Source: Primula veris | Lineage: Eukaryota > Streptophyta > Magnoliopsida > Ericales > Primulaceae | Assembly (NCBI GenBank): GCA_963682055.1 | Contig: OY821740.1 | Span: forward strand, 10,812,814 to 10,876,813 | DNA length: 64,000 nt | Direction of reading: 5' to 3' | In this document: piece after piece, positions 33,753-48,126 of the stretch | Numbering within the stretch: position 1 is the stretch's first letter | Layout: each line of letters opens with the position of its first letter | Notes under the pieces: model-generated | Told to the model about the DNA's origin: nothing | What the model saw: only the letters and a program-made list of their open reading frames with translations | Databases searched by the model: none | Translations under genes and position numbers: made by a program

Positions 33753-36700
33753 TCACACAGATCCTCCAGCAGCAGCACCCTTATATTCTTCTCCTTGCTC
33801 TTCTTTAGCAAACTCTTCGATTAATTCTCGTTGTCTGGGCGTCAAATTCCTGCCAAAAATATAATGAGTAGATCAATAAAGACAGTCAAATTGACGTATG
33901 ACAATACGACCTGAATGGAAGAATAATTAAACGTCTTGATGAACTGTGTTAGCTTTCAAACATTATCTTTTGGAATAGATGACAAAGGTTACGAGACAAA
34001 AACATACGCTGGGATGGTGACATTGAAGTGCACATACTGATCGCCAAACGAGTAAGAGTTCCTTGTTTTTATCCCTGTAAAATAGAAAAATGAAATGTTT
34101 GAACAAAGCCATAACAAAAGGGCTACTCTTTCCAAAAGGTAAATCCTTTCATTTGCATATTAAACAGGATGTCAATAGTGCAGAACTTTCAAATGCTTTT
34201 GGGGAGGATCACATCTTACCTTTTTTCTTCAAAACAACCTTCTGACCAGGTTGTGTTCCTGGTCGGACCTTGAGAACAACATCCCCTGATAGAGTTGGTA
34301 CCTGCATGGTGCCTCCCAATATGGCCTGAAGAGGAGATCAATATAAATAGTGATTCTGATAAACCATATACCTATGATCTTAATACTTATACTCCGTATC
34401 TATTATTATTCTCGTTATTTCGCATCAACATCAAGAGAGAATCGCACAGGAAATAGAGTAAAAGGAGGATAACTGACTCGTTGATAATTGGCGGGTTGTT
34501 GAATAGACTAACTTGACAAGTGATGTGAATTAACTTCAGTAAACTAATTGTGACATGAAAATCTAATAGCATGCAGTAGCACTTAAGCGAGAATGCAAAG
34601 TTCTTAATGGCAATTGATTGGCAATAAGTCGGAAAGCATGCAACTTAAATGAGAATTTGCTCGTATTACAAATCTGAAGTCAGAGTCGATCTTCACAGGA
34701 AGATTTACTCAAGAACAAAAGAACTTGTACCAGGGTCGGATCCAGGAATGGAACTCCGCAGGGGCAGTAGTAGTCATTTTTTTTAGTGAAGGTATAATAA
34801 AGTGAATATAAAGTCAGGATTAAGGTATAATAGGGGTCTCATAAACTAGGCATATAATTTCAAGTTTTTTATTAAAAAAAAAAGTTTTTACGCCAAAAAA
34901 TTTAGAATGTTACTACTTTTTAGGCTAATACTAGGAGTGGGACAACCTAAGAGAAGGAAAAAAATTCAAAATTTGAGCAAGTGACATTCGAGCTCAAGAC
35001 CTCATCATTCCTGGGGAAAGGTTTTACCAACTCAGACAGGCATCCGTCTGTCACTTAGGGTGACAAAATTATTATATGTATTCTTAGTTTTAAAAAAATT
35101 CTACATAAAATAAAACATGTTTAAAGTTTCAGGGGGTACTCGCAGCCACCCTGGACTCTACTTAGGTCCGCCCCTGACTTGTACAATCTGTAAAGTTCCT
35201 ATTCAGTACCAAAAAATTCATGTAACCAAGAGACAACTCAGGTTACAATTCTACCTGAGTGAAATTCAGCACAGCATCAACATGAATGTCTGCTCCATCC
35301 CGTCGGAAAACAGGATCTTCACGTACCTAAAACAAATATAGACGATTACATATCCACACACACACAAATATCCCACAAAAAGATAGAAGAGCTCAATAGA
35401 AAAAACGATGTCAAGTTCCAAGGAAAATACCCTGATTTCAACAAAAAGATCACCAGGTTGATTGCCATCAGGATCTGCTCCACCACTCCTCTGCACTTTC
35501 ATAGTTTCCTTATCATCCACACCTGCAGACACAATGAAATAAAAAATTCTACCGAAAGAAAGAGAAATATTTTTTGAACTGATTATAAAAAATCCTATTC
35601 ATCTCCATACTATGTAGCATGGGTGCTCCAAAAGAATAAACAATATTGGCTACACGATGTTGGTACGATTTGGACACTTGGTTACAACTTACAAGTAACA
35701 GATTGGTATATAGGAATATCACTGTCTTTTTTCATTTTTGATCAATTGGATACATATATGAGATCATTTGAAATGTTATTACCTTTCAAAAAAAATGCAG
35801 TGTAATAATTTAAAGATATTAGTAGAACTTGATTAAAAAGTGAAAACTGAACATTACAGAACAAGTTGAACAGAAGAAAAGTCATCCGAATGACATAGAC
35901 TTGAAGCCTCTAGTTGTAACCTCTCTTACGGAGATATCTTTTCTTAAATTCGAAGTTCCTTCAAAAATTATAATTTTTGATAATATAAAAAGCATTTTAT
36001 ACTCTACTCGTCCTTATCACTGTAAACCTTATACATTAATAAATGGCTGTTGTATCCTAGCCATATCTTATCATAAAATGTACACGATTTGGTCACCGCA
36101 CTTTTTTATTGTACTACATACGAATATACGATCCATATCAGCGCAACATAGCCTTCAGCTAAGAAGAATTGATTATATTACACTAAAGACGGAACCTACA
36201 GAAAATTAACTTCACAGAAAGAAAGGAAAGTGGCTAAGTACGAAAATCTTCTAATTTAAAAAAATTACCAGGCATGATATTCAGTTTAACAGTCTTCTGC
36301 CCCCTTACTATCCTTTCCCCATGACAAGTCTTGCACAAGTTCTGGAAAAGAACCCCAAAGGTTAGTAATGTGATGCACAATAATGGAATGAAAAACGTAC
36401 AACAAAGGCTAACTGTATTTAGCTTTTATGTGCCCATGCCTTCTCCAACAACCACGGCAGTAAAAAATACGAGTAAATACATAAACACCCTCATAGTTTG
36501 GAAATAGGCCCAAGTGCAAAGCATATGAGTATATGACTTCTGTTTTCAGGTACATGAGAGTTAGTGAAGCATTAACCACCAGATTACTACTGAAAGCTAA
36601 TTACTTGACTGCAATGCTGTTTCGATCATATGGTGAAATTTACATGAAATGTTGAAAATGCCAACTACTCCCATTGAAAGAAACTAATCTTTAATAGTAC

Positions 36701-39700
36701 TTTGGTACAATCAAATCATTTTAGATTTAGATAAAAACTGAAGAAAGCTAGCTAGGAGCACCTTAAAGCTGATCTTTTAACGCAAAGACAAAACTATTTG
36801 TCTCATATTGTACAAAAACTCAAAAAGCTTTTAACTTTTTGAGGTGTGACTAACATAGAAAGCTTAAGTTTTACTACTTTCTAGAAAAGCATAAATATGA
36901 ATCATTATTTTTTTAAGACGCAAATACAAAAAGACATACCTTGACAATCTTCCCCGACCCGTGACAAGCAGAGCAGGTAACCTGAATTCTGAAAGGGCCA
37001 GTTGCCTTGCTTATCTGTTATCATGTAAAAAAGCACATATAATCTAATTTTGGATTTTAAATCATCATGTAAGACGTAACTAACAAAAGTGAAGAGGTGT
37101 AGGAAGACATACAACTCCTGAGCCTCTACAGGTCTTACAAGTTTCAGGCCTGGTCCCAGGAGGGACACCAGCTCCACCTGAAAAGGAAAAGGAAATATAA
37201 AAATGAATGGATTGTCTATTTTAAAATGAACATTTTCTTTAGCTTAAAACGCTTATTTTCACTTAATAGATTCAATTATTTTGTTCTAAACCAAGATTTC
37301 AAGACTTTTAGTTCCTTTTTATTTTCCTTTTCCCCTAAATCTGGACTATAGTTTTCAAGTAGGGGGTGTCACTGAATAAGCTACGAATTACCAAAATGCT
37401 AAAGTTATTATAACCAGAAGAGAAAATGTCTAGGGTCGCTAGCAAAGGCCTTGTCTGGTTGCAACTTTAAAAGGTAGACTATCTTTGGTTGACCGGCTTA
37501 AAAGGGCAGCATTTATGATTTTCTGTCCTGAAAAAACTAGAAGCTGGAGAAACCCAGTTTTGTCTCAACCTCAAAACACCAAGCTATGCTAAGAACATGC
37601 ATCCAAACAAGCCCATGACATGCTGCAAAAATGTCAAGTTTAAGAACTAGTGCATACCACAAGTTTCACAAGGCAACTCTGTCTGAAATGTTATAGGTTT
37701 TGTGCATCCCTGGACAGCTTCCATAAATGACAATTCAAGTGCAACCTATAGATCGGGTATTGTAGATTAAATATGATAAGCAATGAAAATCCAACACGTT
37801 ATTAAGAAGCTAAAATTGAGAAATAAGGAAAGTACCTTAATATCTTTGCCGCCGCTCATGTTTCGGTTGAAGATATTATCAAAGATCTGATACGCATTTC
37901 AACAAAAATCACAACATGCACAGTTAAATAAAATGTTAATAAGAATTACAATAGAAAAAAATTGTGATTCCAAAAACTGTATATAAAATACGCAAAAGGT
38001 AGTTATCCAAAAGATCACTCAGTGGAATTCTATTGCATGTTTTTGCCACAAACAATTTCTACTAGAAAATCCGATGCCTCTGACTTCTTCACTTTATTAT
38101 TGTTTCATTCTCATGCCTCGGAAAGTAGTAGCATAAATTATACAACAACATCACTAGTGATACATTTCAACTATCACTGCTTTGCTCGATTGCCAATTAA
38201 ATGTGTTGTCTAACTCAAGGCTTGTTTCTTCCCTTGTACAATGAAATTGGAATTTATCATGATATGAATCAAATTAAAGAACTGCTAAAATTTTAACTTT
38301 CGAAATCGTTTTCACAATTTTGAGATGCGAGACTATAAAGTTTCAAACAATTAAACATTTGAAAAGAATTACAAAATGAGTCAATAATGCCACAAACAAG
38401 GTAATACTCACGTTATCACCATTGAAGATATCGAATGGATTGAATCCAGGGTTCCAACCACCACGATCACCACCCATGCCACCACCATTCATAGAGCTTT
38501 CATAGGTTTCATGGCCAAGCTACACGATCACGGGGAAGAAGAGTAATAAAATCATGTGATGTTAACATATATATATATATATAAGCAACCACATAAAGCA
38601 GAAATAGATCAAGTTAGGTGCTTTTGCAGGAGTTGTCCTAACAAGTAACAAGTCACAGAAAGTACAGCAAATGCAAAGCAAACTTATCGTATTTCCCTCT
38701 ATAGCCTCGCGGATGATGTGAAAGTTAACAACCTTTAAATCTTATTTTATACACAACTAGCATGGCTTTAATGAATATGTCTATCATTCAAAGCAAAATA
38801 GTAATTGGAATTTGGACATAGTTGCACGCCTTTGGTTTTGACATCACGGCAAAGAAAAGAGATGCCAGAATTTTCAATGAGTCTCTTCTATCACAGGAAC
38901 CTAATGATAGCACTTGAGATCTTCATTGGCATTCAAACTGATGTCCGTTTCCCATCAATTACTCCTATTATTTATATGACTTGTCAGCTGTCTCAGCCAT
39001 CTGGCAATACCAAACAAGGATCCAGTTTCTAGTTCATAACATTTTGTACAAATAGAAACGGTTTTAATCTCTGTCAGGATGACTAGCATGATACTCCAAT
39101 TATTACTATGTCGTAATTCATATTCAATGTATAGTACATTGTGATTGTACTGTAATATCCTTTTTAGGTTAGCAATATAATCAATCTTTCCCACTGAAAA
39201 AAAAAACCACCGCATGGAAGGAATACTCCACTGTGCAGAAAGAAATCGAAATTCCCCAAAGTGAACGTCACGTCACATTCGTGGGAACAATATTTTACAA
39301 AATGCTCAAAAGAATTAAAAACACCAAGGACAGAATAAGGATAAAAAGTTTATACCTGGTCATACTGCGCACGCTTGTCATTGTCTTTTAGGACCTACAA
39401 CAATTGAAACAATATTTTATAATGCATCCATGAATTAATACAGAATTTTCAGTTCTATAAATTGTTCACACTACGAGACGAGCACCTCATACGCTTTCTG
39501 AACTTCTTGAAATTTTGCTTCAGCCTCAGGATCATTTTTGTTAGTATCTGGATGCAACTGTTTTGCAAGCTGCAAAGGTGCAAAATTAAACAATATGATT
39601 AACAGATGGACAATCAAGAAAAAGAAAATAATATTCCATAAATTTTAATTGAAAGCAGGTATAATAAACTTATTTCTTGGACATATAGTAACATGCTTGA

Positions 39701-42700
39701 ATATTACCCAAATATAACTATAAGAAAAGAGATGGAAGAATCATACCCCATAATAAGCTTTCTTGATATCTGATGAAGTGGAATTCTTATTCACGCCTAG
39801 TGTCTCATAATAATCTTTAGCAGACATAGATGCTGATCAAGGAGAAATTCAACACGGTATCATAATACACTCTGATATTTATGAACACTTAACAAGTTAC
39901 AACTCCTGATAAGTCTTTAGCAAGCACAAAATAACAAAACTAATTCATACCATCTCCCCAGATATTGGATTTAACGACCCTACAATGTTCTTCGAGAACA
40001 AAGTAATCAAATTATATACTCCCTCCGTCCCAATTTATAAGGAACAATGGAAATACGTGCAGTTTTGCAACGTGAATTTGGTGCACTTGAAATGTCGGAA
40101 TTTTAAATTTAAAAAGTTATTCATATAATTTAGCATGTTAACTATGTGACTAACTTTTGAAATTTACAAATCTGACAATTTAAGCACACGAATTTTGCAT
40201 TGCAAAATTGCACGTATCCCTATTCTTCCTTATAAATTGGGATGGAGGGAGTAGAACAACAGAGAACTCGTAAGTACTTTTTTAATGTTTCTTGCAGCTT
40301 TTTGAACGAAAAACAAGTTAACAAAATGTTGGTCTTTTTGTTTCATATAACTTTAAGGAGCAAAGTTTTCATCATCACTGATTACATATCCGTACCAGTC
40401 CCATGAATTGATCTCGCAGCACCGGCTTCTAACTTCAATTTCGATAGTCCAAACTGCATACAACTTCTATAATTAGCTGCATACAAATTACATAATTAGA
40501 GTTAGACAAAATATTTTTTTCTTCTTCACCAATCACAATAGAATAAATAAAAAACAAACAATATACCATGACCACCAGCTTTTTGTTAGTGCTGCATATG
40601 GGAATTTACAATGAATCAAATCTTCTGAACTTTAATGGAAAACATTTAGGAAAAAACAAGTTTATCACAGTGACCACAAGCTTTTTGTTGGTACTACATA
40701 CGGAAATTTACAATGAATCAAATCTTCTGTACTTTAATGGAAAACATTTTAAAAAAGAATAAGTTTTTCATTAGCATCCGGTTTCTCTTGTAACTTTGCA
40801 TCAGAAATTCAAAATTACCGAGAAATAAATAAATATAATAATAGATCATCAACACTCAAAACACAAGTACCCCACTCACAAAGGGATTCAGTCTGCATAA
40901 AAAATCCAACAAACAAAGAAAAATCCTGTCCACGAAACTATTTAAATAAATCTAAAAGCTGTAAGACAATAAGATGGAAGGCGCCATCTTTTACCTCCAC
41001 CTAAAAATACAGCTTATTTACTTAAAAGAAGCAACCAAATCAGGCCAAATCGTCCTAGGTTAATCTAATGAGTGATCTATAAAAGTTTTAATCTTTTTGT
41101 CTATCCAATATTATTAAACTCAGAAAGGGTGAAGTGTCCATATATTTCCTATATAGAAATGAAAATCACTCACTACAAACACCCAACAAAAGGATTAAAC
41201 CTTTTTACTTCAGTCTAACAAACAGAACCAAATCCCAAAGACAATTATACCATATCTACAAATACTAGAAAGAGCCCTCGATCCTCAAAGATGTATATGA
41301 GCACTTGCACACCAGAATATACAAATAACGGAAGAAATCTTTTTAATTCAGTTTAACCAACAGAACAAAACCCAAAACCAAGTATACCATTTCTACAATT
41401 GCTACCCCAAAGAACACTTGACCCGTAATAGACGTATATGGGCACTTACACATCAAAATTTACAAATAATGGAAAAATAAAAAGAAGAAACCCTTTCTTA
41501 CTTCAGTTTTGATCAACAGAACAAAACCAAAAACCAAGTACGGCTCAAAATAATGCTTGATCCATGGAAGACATATATGAGCCCCTTAACACATCAAAAT
41601 AAAAAAATGGAAACACAAAAAGATGAAACTTTCTACTTCAATTTAACCAATAGAACAAAACCCGAAAACCATTTATACCATGTCTACAAATGCTACCTGA
41701 AAGAACACGTAATCCATAAAAATTAATATAAGCACAACACATCAAAATTTACAAATAATGGAAAAAGAAAAGAACAAAACCTTTTAACTTCAGTTTAACT
41801 AATAGAACAAAGCATGAGACCAATTAATACTGTTTCTACGAGTACTTACTACCCAAAAGAATGTTTGATCCCATAAATAATGGAAAAACAAAAGGACAAA
41901 ACCTTTTTAGTTCAGTTTAACCAATAGAACAAAATACAAGACCAATTAATACTGTTTCTACGAGTACTTACTACCCAAAAGAATGTTTGATCCCATAAAT
42001 ATGTAGATGGGGACTTAACACATCAAAAGTTACAAATACTGGAAAAACAAAAGGTTGAAACCTTTTTACTTAAGTTTAGCCAGTAACAAAGCCCAAAATC
42101 CAACCAATATCATTTAGAAATTACAAGCCGAAACAACGCTTGATCAGATAAAGACATGTATGGCCCTTAACACATCAAAATTTACAAATGATAAAAAACA
42201 CAAAAGGTGAAACCCTTATACTTTAGTTTAACAAACTGAACAAAACCCAAGATCAAATAATACTATTTCTACAATGACGAACTAAAAGAATGTTTGATCT
42301 GATAAGGACGTATATGGGCACTTAACACATCAAAATTGCAAATAATTGCAAAACAAAAAGATGAAAACCTTTAGATTTCAGTTTTAACAATTAAAACAGA
42401 ACCCAAGATCAATCAAGACCAATTCTAAAATTACTACCAGAAAGGACGCTTGATCCTATAAAACTTACAAATAATGGAATTACAAAAAGATGAAACCTTT
42501 TTTCACTTCAGTTTAACCAATAGAACAAAACCCAAAAACAAATCAAATAGTACTATTTCTACAATTACTATTCAAAAGAACGCTTGATCTGATAAAGACG
42601 AGTATGGGCCCTTAATACATCAAAATTTACACATAATAAAAATACAAAAAGATGAGACCTTTATCTTCCAAAAAAAAGATGAGACCTTTATACTTCAATT

Positions 42701-43993
42701 TAACCAGCACAACAAAACCCACAAACCAATTATACCATATCTACAATTACAACCTGAAGATCGCGTAGCGTAATTCGTCAAAGACATAAATGGGCACTTA
42801 CCACGTCAAAATTCAAAAATAATGGAAAAACAAATAGGCAAAACCTTTAACCTTTACTTCAGTTTAATCAACTGAACAAAACCCCCAAAAAAATCACTAC
42901 CATTTCTAAATTACTACCCTTAACAAATAGTGAAAAAACAAACAGATGAAACTTTTTTAACCAATAGAACAAATCCTCAAAACAAGTCAATAGCAATTCT
43001 AAATCAACTACCCGAAACAACGATTGATCCATCAAACATGTATAAGGGCTCTTAACACATTAACATTTACAAACAGTGAAAAAACAAAATGATTAAACCT
43101 TTTTACTTCAGTTTAACCAATAAAACAAACTCAAAAACAAATCAATACTATTAACAATGTTTGATCCATTAAATACGTTTCTGGGCACTTTAACACATCA
43201 AAATTTATAAAAATTGAAAAAACAAAAAAGACTAAACCTTTACTTCAGTTTAACCAATTGAACAAAACCCCAAACCAAGATAATTTTTACTTCAGTTTAA
43301 CTAACCGAAACAACGCTTGATTCATCAAATACGTATATGGGCACTTAACGCATCAAAATTTGCATAGTAAAAAAACAAAAAGATAAACTCTTTCTAACCA
43401 ATAGAACAGAACCCTAAAATAAATCAATGCCATTCCTAAAGTAACTGCCCAAAACAACGCTTAAACCATCAAATTATACGCATATTATCACCTAACACAT
43501 CAAATTTACATATAGTTGAAAACACAAAAAGACGAAACCTTTAATTAAAATTTGAACACACAGAACAAAACCCAGAACCAATTAATACCATTTCTAAATT
43601 AACTACCCGAAACAACGCTTAAACCATCAAATTATATGCATATGGTCACCTAACACATCAAAATTAACAAACAGTGGCAAAAACAAAAGGACAAAACCTT
43701 TTTTATTAAAATTCAAACAAATAGAACAAAACCCAGAACCAAATAATACCATTTCTACTCGAAAGAACACCCGGTCGGTCAAATACAGCAGACATGTATC
43801 GCCTATAGCCTCCCCGCATTAGCAACTCACTTTGATAAACCTGCAAACAATTAGCCACATATAAGTCTATAGAAAATACAGTATATATACAAAATATATG
43901 CAATTAAATTAAAATTTAAATTTAAATGCGTACTTGAGATTGGAAAGTGCGAGAGAGGAGGTGGACGAGTCTAGAGGCATTTGAACGAACCAT
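33753..43993 (-). CDS. GFA2: Mitochondrial type-I DnaJ (HSP40) co-chaperone, GFA2 type
   Basis: Seventeen exons give 430 aa: 43934-43993, 43769-43840, 40396-40453, 39747-39832, 39486-39569, 39356-39394, 38412-38519, 37836-37886, 37658-37745, 37113-37177, 36940-37014, 36269-36341, 35431-35522, 35255-35326, 34220-34325, 34008-34074 and 33753-33849. An Arg/Ser-rich leader (about residues 1-63) suits a mitochondrial transit peptide. The J domain (about 69-133) has His98-Pro-Asp100. A Gly/Phe-rich region follows (GFNPFDIF), then four zinc-binding repeats at Cys212/215, 229/232, 251/254 and 265/268, and the C-terminal substrate domain ([38 protein letters not shown]). Order and tail match Arabidopsis GFA2, needed for polar-nuclei fusion and synergid death. 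Introns carry Stowaway and hAT elements and, in intron 2, a tandem array. Confidence 0.92.
34731..35176. mobile_element. hAT-type MITE, 446 bp, in DnaJ intron
   Basis: Ends CAGGGTCGGATCCAGG and, reversed, CAGGGGCGGACCTAAG, flanked by the perfect 8-bp duplication ACTTGTAC (34723-34730 and 35177-35184). Both features are diagnostic of the hAT superfamily. No transposase frame. Confidence 0.93.
37447..37614. mobile_element. Small inverted-repeat element in DnaJ intron
   Basis: Left end GGCCTTGTCTGGTTGCA and right end, reversed, GGGCTTGTTTGGATGCA form 17-bp terminal repeats with three mismatches. No clear target duplication. The GGCCTTGTTTGG-type end also occurs near 56876 and 59672 in the cohesin gene, suggesting a common MITE family. 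Confidence 0.5.
40019..40251. mobile_element. Stowaway-type MITE, 233 bp, in DnaJ intron 3
   Basis: CTCCCTCCGTCCCAATTTATAA at the left and its complement (TTATAAATTGGGATGGAGGGAG) at the right, with TA on both sides (40017-40018, 40252-40253). Ends are nearly perfect, suggesting relatively recent insertion. Confidence 0.95.
40569..40760. repeat. Two-copy ~102-bp tandem duplication in DnaJ intron 2
   Basis: 40569-40670 and 40671-40760 both read TGACCAC.AGCTTTTTGTT, then GGAATTTACAATGAATCAAATCTTCTG and CTTTAATGGAAAACATTT (in pieces). The open frame through them is a by-product of the repeat. Confidence 0.85.
41160..43760. repeat. Satellite-like tandem array in DnaJ intron 2
   Basis: Degenerate units of roughly 130-160 bp recur about 17-18 times. 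A typical unit has ACCTTTTTACTTCAGTTTAACC, AATAGAACAAAACCC, ACCATTTCTACAATTACTACC, CGCTTGATC, ACGTATATGGGCACTTAACAC and ATCAAAATTTACAAATAATGG in that order. CATCAAAATTTAC-like anchors fall near 41450, 41597, 41740, 42020, 42173, 42327, 42617, 43195, 43350, 43497 and 43657. No coding capacity. It makes intron 2 of the GFA2-type gene about 3.3 kb long. Confidence 0.9.
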
Positions 43994-46900
43994 TGGAGCT
44001 CAATTGAAGATAATATGTTATTATTATTTATTATTGTTATTGTAATTAAATGGGTTCAATTTTTGAGTTAGAGAGAGTGAGATTTGGGTTTTAAAACCTT
44101 AGATAAACCCTAGAAAATAAACAGTAAGAGAGAGAGAGACGCTAGTGGCTTCCTTTTTTTTTGGTAAAATAATAAATTTGAGGCTAATAAAATGTTTTTT
44201 ATAAAAAAAACACGCCGCTTTGTTAACATTTAACCATCTCCCTTTTTCTTTTTCTTTTTCTTTTCTTTTTTTGTTGTGTATCTAAAGTCTAACAGTACGA
44301 TTTATGTTTACAATACCACTTTTTTTACTAAAACTTCTTAGTTTTGCTAATTTATGTGTCTAAGCTATCAACTTTTCGCTTAGAAGGATGTGACAACAAT
44401 AATCGACAAAATTACACTCATTATATTTTAGACTTACGATCTATTTTTTATGGATATTAACGGAATTACACTTACTATGTGGCAGGTGGAGACTGTTACT
44501 GTAATTTTATGATTTTGTTTAACATGAGTCGACTAATTGAATAAAAATATGTACTAAATTTGAAAAAAAGTTAAAGATTCGATACCAAAATATTAAAAGT
44601 CAATAATACATGGATTAAACAAATTTTCCCCCACAAAGAGCAAAAAGGTTTTCTTTTTAGTTTTGTGAGTCTTCCAACAGTACGATACTTTTAGTTTTTT
44701 AAAGTTTTATCAAAGTTTTCGAAAGTTTTCTATTAATTTTGTATGAAGTTTTAGTAACGTACAATACGTATTTTGGAACGGTTTTCTTAAAAAAATCAAA
44801 TATGCACCGAGTTTTACAGTAGCTATGTTGTGTAGTAACATGAAACAAGTAGTTATTGAAGAGTTAATTATCAATATGTTTTTTGTAAGTAGATTCTTTC
44901 TAACAACCGGTTACTAAAGGCCGAACAACCGACAAATGTATATACGAGAATCGGTAGATGTATATTTCAAGCTATGATGTGCATTTTCGAGTTTTCTATA
45001 TCATAGATGTGTTGGTTGATATCTTTAACTATGTTATTGCTTATCCATTTTTACTTGTATTACTCCTCAATTCTCTCTTTTCCTTGACATGTATGCCTAA
45101 ATATTTGAAGTTTTCTATTGGTCCACTAGTTTGTCATGAATCTCTATTAAGTCCTCAGAGTTCAGTTCAAATAACTAAATGCCAAAGCACAACGGATTAG
45201 TCATCGAGTATCCAAGGGTATGAATTTGGTCTTTCATCCTTATTTTTAATCGGATTTGCTATTGTGCATTTGACATCCCTTATTGCCTAAATCGCTAACC
45301 GCCTTTGATTGTTACCAGTAGAACATGGTCTTTTCATTCCCCTCATTCACTCTATATAGAATTAGAATTAGAATTGCAAGGGAAAAGTATACATAAAATT
45401 TTTCGTTTGATATGTTTATCTATTATTTTTATATTGATATTTAATGTGCATAACTCGTATCGGGTTTGGTTGCTAGTTTGTTGATATATATTTATCTGGT
45501 TGAATATGTTTGAAATTTTACATTTAGTTATACATACTGATAACAAGCCTACCGTTTAATTACCTTCAATGTGTAAGACTCGTATGAAAGAATAAAATTG
45601 GATATTAGGCAATCAAACAACTTAATCAGTCATTTAAGCCGTGTATGAGGCTGTCAAGATACATACTATTGCTTTTAAATTCGATGATACAAGAAACTCA
45701 CAAACCCATAGACCCAGTACCATAGGACTAGAAGAGAGGTAAATTCGAGTTAACGGGAAAATGATACACAACTATCGAAATTTCAGATATAGTCAAGCTA
45801 CTTTTGCATTCTTTAGCTGACGGGAGTTTCATTTCGGAACTAATTTTAATGCATATGGCATGATCACATACTTGTGATGAGGAAAATGGCAAGAAGCACT
45901 TGAAAATCCGACCGAAAGGCGACATATTGGTATGGAAATAGTGTGAAAGGTGACATGATTCAATGTTTATTTATAGGGAGAGATGAGATAGGCGAGTTTT
46001 TTTTTTGAGAAAAAAGAAAAACATTTTTATTACTTAATTTCTCCCAAATAAATGTTTATTATACCTGTTTAAGACGAACTGAAACTACTGTTTATTTTAT
46101 CGAAGTGGTTATTAAAAAATATTGCTAAGGTCCTGGTTAATTAATTACTTAAGAGTTAAATGAAAAGATCATTAAAACTATATTGACAAATCTTGAGCAT
46201 ATTTTTATTATAGTTTTCTCAAAATGCACTTACTGTATTTCTTTAGATTTCAATTTATGAAATCATTGTTCTCAGGTTGATGCGATCATCTTTTTATTCG
46301 CTTGGATGAATGCGTTGTGAACAAGCATAAGTTAATATTGGACAACGACCACCTATGAAAAAACAAAAAGAATTTTTTTTAAATAACTTAGTCAGCAGAG
46401 GATAAATACTTCGTTACAGATCGATGAAAGGTATATTTCGTATATTGAAAATTACTACTGTACTTAATATACGAGTCCAACAATGTGATTGCCAATTTGC
46501 CATAGTGAAGTTGTCAGCTTGTCATTTAAAATTAATCGTCCCAGACTCCCAGCAAACCGTGTACACAAAATTTTCATTTATATTATTGTTATATTATAAA
46601 AGTTGTTTGGATTTACGGCTTATAATATTCGAAAAGGATTTTGTGAATAGTAATTATTCCCCGATAGATAATGTATTAATATTAATTTAGGTTATATTAG
46701 GAAATGGAAAAATAAATTAACAGGAAAAAAATGAAAGCTGATAATGGCTGGCTTCCTTGCCAACAATGGTTAATACTTTGAGAAATGTTTAATACTCCTG
46801 TGTATTATACAGAAATTGTGTGTACCAAAAAAAAATTATACAGAATTTGTGACCCGAATAATGTGGTTGCTTCCAATTAGTTTTTGGTACATCGGAATAT

Positions 46901-47932
46901 CTTTTGCTTATTAATTGAACTACATTGGATGCCTTTTTTTTAATTTTTTTTTTAAATAAGACATGGATGCCTCTTTTGAATTACAAAATTTGTTAAAACC
47001 ATTAGGGGTAATTTGTGGGGTATTGCATATCAATAAAAAGTTACAAAAAAAAAAAGCATTTACATTAGATGGTGCAACTGCATATTGCGAAATGCACTTT
47101 ATTTGCATAATCTGAGTGACTCCATCAAAATGTTTGAGTGACTCTCTGAAACCATACTAAAGTATTATTGTTTATGTGATTTTGATTCCTAAAATCAACC
47201 ATGCTTTAATAAATGGAAAAAACGGAATTTGTGTTCCATCACTATTTCAAGAATTTGAGGTCCTTCATGTAAGACGACATGACAATCAAGTCGGAACGTA
47301 ACTTTGTATTTTCTTTCATCGATTGGCTCCTATATAACGCTATTTGTTCATCGATACACATATCTCTTTCCAGATAACATGCATCCAAGTTGTTACGTTC
47401 TTTTTGTATCCTACACTTATATACTCACTTATACCTGTGGGTTATGAAGCCGCCTTCTAACATGCCTAACGGCTAAACCATTTAGGTTTGCGCTCATCTT
47501 ATATTTGATCGGGGTTACTCCTAACTTAGCACGACTTTGTGATTACTAAAATAAGCTAACCAAAATTCAAGAGCATAGATCAACTTGAGAAGCATAATTC
47601 GTACCGACCATAATTTATTATAGCTCATCATAAATTATATGCAAGTCTAATAACTGGCTCATCATAATTTTTAGATCAAGGATCAAATTAAGAAGCAAAA
47701 GCACCAACCAGAGTTCCATGTACTAATTTAAACCATGTTACTAATAATACATGGCCATACGTTTAAAATGACTTCACTTTCAGTAAAAGGATATCCTATA
47801 TATTGACTGAGAACCACACTTGTTAACATTCAGAAACCATGGAAAAACAAATTCAACATTCTTTTGGCTAGAAATAAAGAATGCATATTTCAATGGCTAT
47901 AATTAAAAGTTCCGTGTGATCGATCATTCTTT
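43994..47932. other. Upstream region of the DnaJ gene and gene-poor spacer
   Basis: Contains the DnaJ promoter side and short open frames that do not resemble proteins. A decayed relative of the 33066-33355 element is at about 44400-44530. Nothing else could be supported. Confidence 0.5.
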
Positions 47933-48126
47933 CACTACAAAAAAAAATAACCAAATAACGACGGATTAATGACGGTATTTTTTGTTACGAGCTTATTAGC
48001 GACGGTTTTTGTGATGGTTTTGTGACAGTTTAGTCAATTTACGACAGATTTGTGACAACTTTTTAAATTAGCGACAGACCTGTGACAACTTTTGATTCTC
48101 ACTAAATCAAACATTATTTTGTAGTG
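47933..48126. mobile_element. CACTA-derived MITE, 194 bp
   Basis: Begins CACTACAAAAAAAAATAACC and ends CATTATTTTGTAGTG, flanked by TTT on both sides (47930-47932, 48127-48129). Interior repeats of GCGACGG/GTGACA-type motifs. Same family as 25014-25157. Confidence 0.88.

Noticed and set aside
34384..34460. ACTCCGTATCTATTATTATT resembling a Stowaway end
   Set aside because: Only one short end is present, with no inverted partner nearby.
41160..43760. CRISPR-like regular repeats
   Set aside because: The units are degenerate, about 148 bp and without short conserved repeats between unique spacers; this is a plant intronic tandem array.
44958..45200. 80-codon frame in the gene-poor spacer
   Set aside because: Hydrophobic and AT-driven; I could not match it to any family or retrotransposon domain.
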